From Pyramidobacter piscolens (GTDB lineage: Bacteria > Synergistota > Synergistia > Synergistales > Dethiosulfovibrionaceae), in the NCBI GenBank assembly GCA_004558205.1, contig SFDM01000059.1:1-10005 (forward strand): a stretch of 10,005 bases of DNA. The letters are read 5' to 3'. Each line of letters opens with the position of its first letter. The stretch's first letter is position 1. The position numbers and the translations under genes are program-made. The notes below the pieces were generated by a model, which saw only the letters and a list, made by a program, of their open reading frames with translations, did no database searches and was not told the DNA's origin. This document shows positions 6,264 to 10,005 of the stretch, piece by piece.

Positions 6264-7076
6264 ATGGATGTAGTCAGCAAAGCATTGCGCAACTGGAAGA
6301 TTCATCTGTTCGCCCTGGTCCTGACGGTCGTGGCGGAACTGATCGGAGGCAAGTCCTTCGCGGTCGGTCCGGCCAAGCTGGTCTTGATCCCCATGCTTTA
6401 TTCCTTCATTTTCGGCGCCCTCTGCGGCCTGCCCAAGCTGAAACTGCTCTCCAACGACGATATGATGCAGACCTCGTCGCTCGTGGGCGTCAGTTTCTTC
6501 CTGCTCATGGCCCGCTACGGAACGCTCGTGGGCCCCAGCTTCTGGAAAGTGGTCCACTCGGCTCCGGCCCTGCTCCTTCAGGAGTTCGGCAACCTCGGCA
6601 CCATTTTCCTGGGCGTCCCCGTCGCCGTCGTTCTCGGCCTTCGCCGCGAAGCCGTCGGCGCCGCTTTCTCCAATGCCCGCGAACCCAGCATCGCCCTTAT
6701 CGGCGAGAAGTACGGCATGGACACCCCTGAAGGCCTCGGCGTCATGGGCGTCTACATCACCGGCACCGTCTTCGGCGCCCTGTTCTGCAGCCTGATGGGC
6801 TCCGTGATCGCCTCCACCATGACCTTCTTCAGCCCCCAGGCTCTCGCCATGGCCTGCGGCACTGGAAGCGCCAGCATGATGGCCACCACGCTGGCCCCCA
6901 TTGTCGCCATATTCCCGGAGATGAAGGACGAACTGACGGCTCTCGCCGCCACCAGCAACATGCTTTCCGGCCTGGACGGCGTGTACATGTCGGTCTTCCT
7001 GGGCATTCCTCTGGCCAACTGGCTTGTGCGCCTCATGGGCATTAAAGACGCTCCCAGCAACCGTGGGGCTAAGTAG
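6264..7076 (+). CDS. DUF3100-family integral membrane protein, candidate transporter subunit
   Basis: A 270-residue polytopic membrane protein that I assign to DUF3100 by general resemblance; its function is unknown. Hydrophobic segments lie at about 13-28, 36-56, 71-88, 98-126, 157-187, 191-218 and 230-255. Between the fourth and fifth is a conserved-looking cytosolic stretch, NAREPSIALIGEKYGMDTPEG (138-157), and GTGSASMMA (199-207) is a small-residue motif. The start at 6264 has AAGGGGG (6247-6253) 10 nt upstream. It lies 86 nt after the amidohydrolase and 20 nt before a second small membrane gene, so all three are likely co-transcribed. Pairing with a cytosolic amidohydrolase parallels the AbgT/AbgAB layout and suggests substrate uptake, but this is inference. 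A TATAAT at 6209-6214 lacks a matching -35. Confidence 0.78.
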   Translation: MDVVSKALRNWKIHLFALVLTVVAELIGGKSFAVGPAKLVLIPMLYSFIFGALCGLPKLKLLSNDDMMQTSSLVGVSFFLLMARYGTLVGPSFWKVVHSAPALLLQEFGNLGTIFLGVPVAVVLGLRREAVGAAFSNAREPSIALIGEKYGMDTPEGLGVMGVYITGTVFGALFCSLMGSVIASTMTFFSPQALAMACGTGSASMMATTLAPIVAIFPEMKDELTALAATSNMLSGLDGVYMSVFLGIPLANWLVRLMGIKDAPSNRGAK

Positions 7077-7096
7077 TAGGGAAGGAGAGAACGTTC

Positions 7097-7540
7097 ATGA
7101 ACGCTATTCAGCTTACCATCTTCACGCTTATCTGCTCTGTTATGACCGTCGTCGCCAACTTGATCCAGGGCGTCCCGGTCGTGGACTCCCTTCCTGGTAT
7201 AGCCGTGCTCCTTGGCATCATCGCCGGCGGCGTCGTCATTCATAAGCTCATCCCCTGGAAAGGCCTGCCCGCCGTCGCTTATATCACCACGCTCGGCTGC
7301 ATCCTGACCATCCCCGACCTGGTCCCCGGTTCGACCTGGATGGCTCAGGCCACGGGCAAGATCAGCTTCCTGGGCCTCTGCACCCCCATCCTGGCCTACG
7401 CCGGCCTCGCCATCGGCAAAGACATGCACCTCCTCAAGAAACAGGGCTGGCGCATCGTGGTGGTCGGCCTTGTGGTCTTCGTGGGCACCTTCCTGGGCTC
7501 GGCGATTATCGCCGAAGTGGTCCTTCGGTACATGAAGTAA
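7097..7540 (+). CDS. Small integral membrane protein, partner of the DUF3100 protein
   Basis: A 147-residue membrane protein with about five hydrophobic segments (6-25, 29-50, 57-72, 88-107, 117-141). I do not recognise a named family. The C-terminal half (AYAGLAIGKDMHLLKKQGWRI followed by a hydrophobic helix) loosely recalls half-transporter folds of the KdgT / LysO / BART type, where a GxxxD-K loop precedes the last helix. It starts 20 nt after the DUF3100 stop with AGGAG (7083-7087) 9 nt upstream, and a terminator follows. Tight pairing suggests the two form one transporter from two short subunits, similar in style to MadL/MadM or LrgA/LrgB. That comparison is by layout only. Confidence 0.75.
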   Translation: MNAIQLTIFTLICSVMTVVANLIQGVPVVDSLPGIAVLLGIIAGGVVIHKLIPWKGLPAVAYITTLGCILTIPDLVPGSTWMAQATGKISFLGLCTPILAYAGLAIGKDMHLLKKQGWRIVVVGLVVFVGTFLGSAIIAEVVLRYMK

Positions 7541-7573
7541 GACCCCAGTCTTTTTTCGATTCCACATACAAAG

Positions 7574-7617
7574 CAGGCCGGCGGAAAGGGAAGCCCCCTT
7601 TTCACCGGCCTGTTTTT
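7574..7617 (+). terminator. Intrinsic terminator of the amidohydrolase-DUF3100 operon
   Basis: CAGGCCGG (7574-7581) pairs with CCGGCCTG (7605-7612), extended inside by GAAAGGG with CCCTTTTC, and is followed by TTTTTGTTTT. It lies 33 nt after the last stop and ends the second operon. Confidence 0.88.
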
Positions 7618-7758
7618 GTTTTATGTGCCCAAACCCCGTAAAAAAACGCCATGACCACGGGCAGCGCGCAGCGCTTTTTCCTGAGACGCCTCTTGGGCAA
7701 GTGGTGCTTTTGGCAGAAAATAGCCTCTTACCAAGCATTTTTTTATCACTCCTTCTCA

Positions 7759-7812
7759 TTGCGTCCCCTATTTGTTTTTTGTATAATGAACACAAAATGG
7801 ACTGTATGCAGT
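7759..7812 (+). promoter_or_regulatory. Promoter and candidate operators of the GntR-family gene
   Basis: TTGCGT (7759-7764), a 17-bp spacer and TATAAT (7782-7787) form the promoter, with a start near 7794. Two symmetric sites overlap it: TTTTGT-N9-ACAAAA (7777-7797), which covers the -10, and the near-perfect palindrome ACTGTATGCAGT (7801-7812) just after the start. The core GTATGC resembles the GTATAC cores of FCD-type GntR operators. Their position suggests autorepression. Confidence 0.6.
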
Positions 7813-7845
7813 ATTATTCAGATCGAACTTAAGGGGAGAATGATC

Positions 7846-8529
7846 ATGTACAATCCGCTTCATCCTGCCAAAAATATGGACCTCCGGCAGATCGTCTACG
7901 AAAAGATCAAACAGGCTATCGTGGAAGGCATCATTAAACCGGGTGAAAAACTTTCCGAGGTTGAACTTGCCGAAAAGATGGCCGTATCCCGCACTCCTGT
8001 CCGTGAGGCCATACGCCAGCTTGCCAAGACGTCGCTGGTCACGCTTGCCCCGCGGAAGGGCGCCTACGTCTCGCTTCCGTCCATCAGTGACGCCGCCGCG
8101 CTTTACGAACTGCGCGAAGACCTGGAAATGTTCGCCGTGTCCCTGGTTTCCGCCAATCCGCCCGCGCCGGAGCTGAAGGAATTCAGCGCCATCTTCGAGG
8201 CCATGGACAAAGACACGGACCCTCAGCGCTATCTGGAAGAGGACCGGCGTTTCCATTCCTTCCTCTATGAAGCTTCGGGAAACCGCTTTTTAATGAACTC
8301 TCTGCTCGAACTGGTGGACGTGATCAACCTCTATCGCCCCTACTCCCTGGGCGACCGTGACTACATCAAAGGGCTTTCGGAAGGGCATGTAGCGATCATC
8401 GACGCGCTGCTGAGCCACGACGAGGCAGGGGCTCGCGAGGCCATGGGGGAGCATATCCGCATGAGCCGCACGCGGCTCGAGGCCTACCTGAACGAACACA
8501 CCTCCGAGCGCCTTGGCCTTCGTCCATGA
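7846..8529 (+). CDS. GntR-family transcriptional regulator, FCD (FadR) subfamily
   Basis: The 227-residue DNA-binding protein has an N-terminal winged helix (about 12-78) with the family helix SRTPVREAIRQLA (49-61) and wing LAPRKGAYVS. The C-terminal FCD ligand-binding domain carries the metal-site residues D133 and H137 (EEDRRFHSFLYEASGN), H181 and H203. Metal-containing FCD domains usually sense carboxylates such as lactate, gluconate, malonate or amino-acid-derived acids. The start at 7846 has GGGGAG (7833-7838) 7 nt upstream; ATG 7840 is too close. It lies just after the amidohydrolase operon and has palindromes over its own promoter, so self-control plus control of one of the two catabolic operons is plausible but unproven. 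Its stop overlaps the next gene's start (ATGA). Confidence 0.9.
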   Translation: MYNPLHPAKNMDLRQIVYEKIKQAIVEGIIKPGEKLSEVELAEKMAVSRTPVREAIRQLAKTSLVTLAPRKGAYVSLPSISDAAALYELREDLEMFAVSLVSANPPAPELKEFSAIFEAMDKDTDPQRYLEEDRRFHSFLYEASGNRFLMNSLLELVDVINLYRPYSLGDRDYIKGLSEGHVAIIDALLSHDEAGAREAMGEHIRMSRTRLEAYLNEHTSERLGLRP

Positions 8530-9287
8530 GCCAGAGCTCCTATTTTCTGTCCACCCTTTTTATCGCCGTTCTGTCGCCGCTTGGTCTTTACCTGGCGGCG
8601 ATTCTTCTGTTGGCTGTTTTGCCGCGCCGCGTCCTGGCCGAGCGGAGGCGCAGGACGCTGTTTTTCTTTCTGACGGCGCTTTTTGCCCTGTCCTGCACGC
8701 CCTACGCGGGCAAGTCTCTGCTGAAACTGATGGAATCCCTTTGTCCGGCAGAGGGCGGCCCTGACGCTTCCCGTCCCGCGGTAATCCTCATTCTCGGCGG
8801 CGGTTCCGTCGCCGAGGGCGACGCCTACCAGCCCTCCATCTCGTCCCAGAGGCGGATGCGCCAGGGGATCAAGCTGGCCCAGTCCGCGCCGTCCTGCGTG
8901 ATCCTGCTCACGGGCATTGAATCGCCCCTGATGTCGCGCTGGCTGAAATCACGCTGTCCCGACGCGGAGATCCTGCAGGAGTCACGGTCGCTGAACACCG
9001 AAGGAAACATGCGCCTCAGCGCGGCGCTCCTGGAAAAACGCTGGCCCGATAAGACTGGCCGCCCTGTGGTGATGATCGTTACCGACCGCTTTCACATGGC
9101 GCGGACCCTGATCTGGGCCGGGAAGTACCTTCAGGGTTTCGATATCCTGCCCGCGCCGGCGCCAAGCCTGGTCCGCCAAAGCCGCGGCCATCCCGAAAGC
9201 CTTATCCCCACCAGCAAGGGCCTGGAGCTCACCTCCATGGCCTGGCGCGAACTGCTCGCCTATGGGCGAGACCTCGCGAGGGAGTAG
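8526..9287 (+). CDS. YdcF/ElyC-like DUF218 membrane protein
   Basis: A 253-residue protein with two N-terminal membrane helices (about 9-32 and 44-58) and a DUF218 domain. Domain landmarks are VILILGGGS (86-94), the SLNTEGN segment (155-161) corresponding to the family S-x-NT-x-EN motif, VTDRFHMARTL (185-195), and the C-terminal ELTSMAWRELLAY. DUF218 proteins (SanA, ElyC, YdcF) are linked to cell-envelope integrity, but the biochemistry is unclear. The start ATG overlaps the GntR gene stop (8526-8529), so translation is coupled, an unusual pairing for a regulator and an envelope protein. No separate promoter is visible. Fairly sure of the family, not of its role. Confidence 0.85.
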   Translation: MSQSSYFLSTLFIAVLSPLGLYLAAILLLAVLPRRVLAERRRRTLFFFLTALFALSCTPYAGKSLLKLMESLCPAEGGPDASRPAVILILGGGSVAEGDAYQPSISSQRRMRQGIKLAQSAPSCVILLTGIESPLMSRWLKSRCPDAEILQESRSLNTEGNMRLSAALLEKRWPDKTGRPVVMIVTDRFHMARTLIWAGKYLQGFDILPAPAPSLVRQSRGHPESLIPTSKGLELTSMAWRELLAYGRDLARE

Positions 9288-9308
9288 GGCAGGGGCGCGA
9301 GTGTTTTT
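9273..9308 (+). terminator. Possible terminator after the DUF218 gene
   Basis: CTCGCG (9273-9278) and CGCGAG (9296-9301) could pair across a 17-nt loop that includes the stop codon, followed by TGTTTTT. The stem is short and a competing hairpin exists just upstream (CTCGCC-TATG-GGCGAG), so confidence is low. Confidence 0.4.
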
Positions 9309-9376
9309 GCGTTCGTTTGCCTGGGGTTCGGCCGTGTTTTATTCAAATTGCTGCATGGATGAAAATCTTATACCAC

Positions 9377-9531
9377 TTTGCAATAAAAACGCGAAATGGG
9401 TACGGAGAGGCCGACCCGAGGGGTATCCACCAAGCGAGTATAGGCAGACCGAATAGGCCGAGATAGTCTTTAGCGACTGCATGGCCCCTCGGGTCGGCCC
9501 CGGTCTCTAATTTAGCCGTTTTATTGCCAAA
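9377..9531. repeat. 155-bp imperfect inverted-repeat element (candidate ncRNA or MITE)
   Basis: Two arms of about 47 nt (9377-9423 and 9485-9531) are complementary. The inner 15 bp are perfect (GGCCGACCCGAGGGG at 9409-9423 with its complement at 9485-9499). The outer ends match as TTTG(G)CAATAAAA with single-base bulges, and there is a mismatched zone between. The 61-nt centre holds a small hairpin AGTC-TTTAGC-GACT (9465-9478). No protein is credibly encoded. No clear target duplication is seen, and possible promoters (TTGCCT-N17-TATTCA at 9317-9345) are weak. It may be a miniature transposable element or a long hairpin RNA with an internal bubble; I cannot decide. Confidence 0.6.
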
Positions 9532-9630
9532 TAGTCTTAAACGCAAGTGGCGAATGTTGTTCAGCAGTGGCAACAATCTAGAAGAATGAAAGGAATCCAT
9601 TATTGAAGCGGAAATAACCCTGCTTGCAAT

Positions 9631-9693
9631 AGAATGAACGACAAAGCGGGTATGCAGACAAAAATCCTGCATACCCGCTTTGTCGTTCATTCT
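9631..9693. repeat. Perfect 27-bp inverted repeat spanning the XRE gene stop codon
   Basis: Bases 9631-9657 are exactly complementary to 9667-9693 with a 9-nt loop (9658-9666). The right arm includes the last codons and the TGA stop of the - strand regulator gene. On the - strand the loop reads GATTTTTGT and no T-run follows, so it is not a textbook terminator, though a stem this stable could protect or define the 3' end of the mRNA. Confidence 0.85.
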
Positions 9694-10005
9694 GCCGAAA
9701 GAGTTCTTTCGCGCCGCAGCGACATGAGCTTGAGCTGTTCCTGCGCGTAGGTCAGCACCTTCTGCCTGCGCTGGCCGTTCAGTCCGCGGGTGATGTTTGC
9801 CAGTTCTCTTTCGTACGTTGCCGGGTCCAGAAACAATTCAGTTCCGAGAACCCCTTCAGCGCCGCTTTGGCCCATCAGTTCCGCCGCCGGAATGTGAAGA
9901 AGGCCTGCCAACTGCGACAGCAGCTCCACCGACGGCATCCGTTCCTCCTGCTCTATCTTGCTGATGTGAGTTTGATCCACCTTCAGCCGCTTTGCCAGCT
10001 CCACC
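9687..10005 (-). CDS. XRE-family transcriptional regulator, partial (start outside window)
   Basis: About 105 residues are visible before the right edge. They begin inside a Cro/CI-type helix-turn-helix: ELAKRLKVDQTHISKIEQEER, then LSQLAGLLHIPAAELMG. This normally is preceded by 15-25 residues of helix 1, so the N-terminus is cut off by the window. The in-frame GTG at 10004 is not taken as the start. The rest (about residues 45-105) is a helical tail with many charged residues (DPATYERELANITRGLNGQR, LTYAQEQLKLMSLRRE) that may be a dimerisation region. Its stop lies inside the 27-bp inverted repeat. Its targets are unknown. Confidence 0.82.
   Translation of the reverse strand, partial: VELAKRLKVDQTHISKIEQEERMPSVELLSQLAGLLHIPAAELMGQSGAEGVLGTELFLDPATYERELANITRGLNGQRRQKVLTYAQEQLKLMSLRRERTLSAE

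Noticed and set aside
7663..7680. Small hairpin AGCGC-GCA-GCGCT followed by T residues as a second terminator
   Set aside because: The stem is only 5 bp and the strong terminator at 7574-7617 already ends the operon.
9424..9484. CRISPR-like or retron-like RNA in the apex of the 155-bp element
   Set aside because: There are no regularly spaced repeats, and no cas or reverse transcriptase gene is in the window.
9343..9690. 115-codon - strand ORF across the inverted-repeat region
   Set aside because: It crosses both inverted-repeat structures, has no ribosome binding site that I can see and no recognisable motifs.

Overview
The window reads as chromosomal DNA of a GC-rich, probably anaerobic bacterium that lives on amino acids and organic acids. 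An M20D amidohydrolase linked to a DUF3100 membrane protein, and a lactate-permease gene linked to a LarA-type gene, would fit Synergistota (for example the Synergistaceae) or a Clostridia-like fermenter. That taxonomic guess is inference; no rRNA or marker gene is present. The - strand ORFs under the + strand operons are codon-bias shadows.

Layout. (1) Bases 1-985, - strand: a periplasmic amino-acid-type substrate-binding protein (850..95) with its own promoter. A palindrome lies between the -35 and -10 of that promoter. (2) Bases 986-1237: no gene. (3) Bases 1268-4510, + strand: a clean operon. A consensus sigma-70 promoter is followed by a 32-codon leader ORF, a strong intrinsic terminator, an LctP-family permease, a LarA-family nickel-pincer 2-hydroxyacid racemase/epimerase and a terminal terminator. 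(4) Bases 4568-7620, + strand: a second operon of the same design. A promoter is followed by a 35-codon leader ORF with a Ser/Thr run, an intrinsic terminator, an AbgB-like M20D amidohydrolase, a DUF3100 membrane protein, a 147-residue membrane protein and a terminator. (5) Bases 7759-9308, + strand: a GntR/FCD regulator overlapping (ATGA) a YdcF/ElyC-like DUF218 membrane protein. (6) Bases 9309-9686: non-coding, with a 155-bp imperfect inverted-repeat element and a perfect 27-bp inverted repeat. (7) An XRE-family regulator on the - strand runs off the right edge.

How the genes fit together. Operon A would import lactate or another 2-hydroxyacid and interconvert its stereoisomers. Operon B would import an N-acyl amino acid, peptide-like or aminobenzoyl-glutamate-like compound through an uncharacterised membrane protein pair and hydrolyse it. 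The main novelty is that both catabolic operons sit behind the same module: a promoter, a short ORF with an excellent ribosome binding site, and an intrinsic terminator before the first structural gene. Leader 1 is rich in Ile/Val/Leu/Ser and leader 2 carries four Ser followed by Thr-Ala-Thr-Thr-Thr. This is what ribosome-mediated transcription attenuation looks like, but it is applied here to transport and catabolism rather than to amino-acid synthesis. The FCD regulator next to operon B is a candidate regulator of itself and possibly of that operon.
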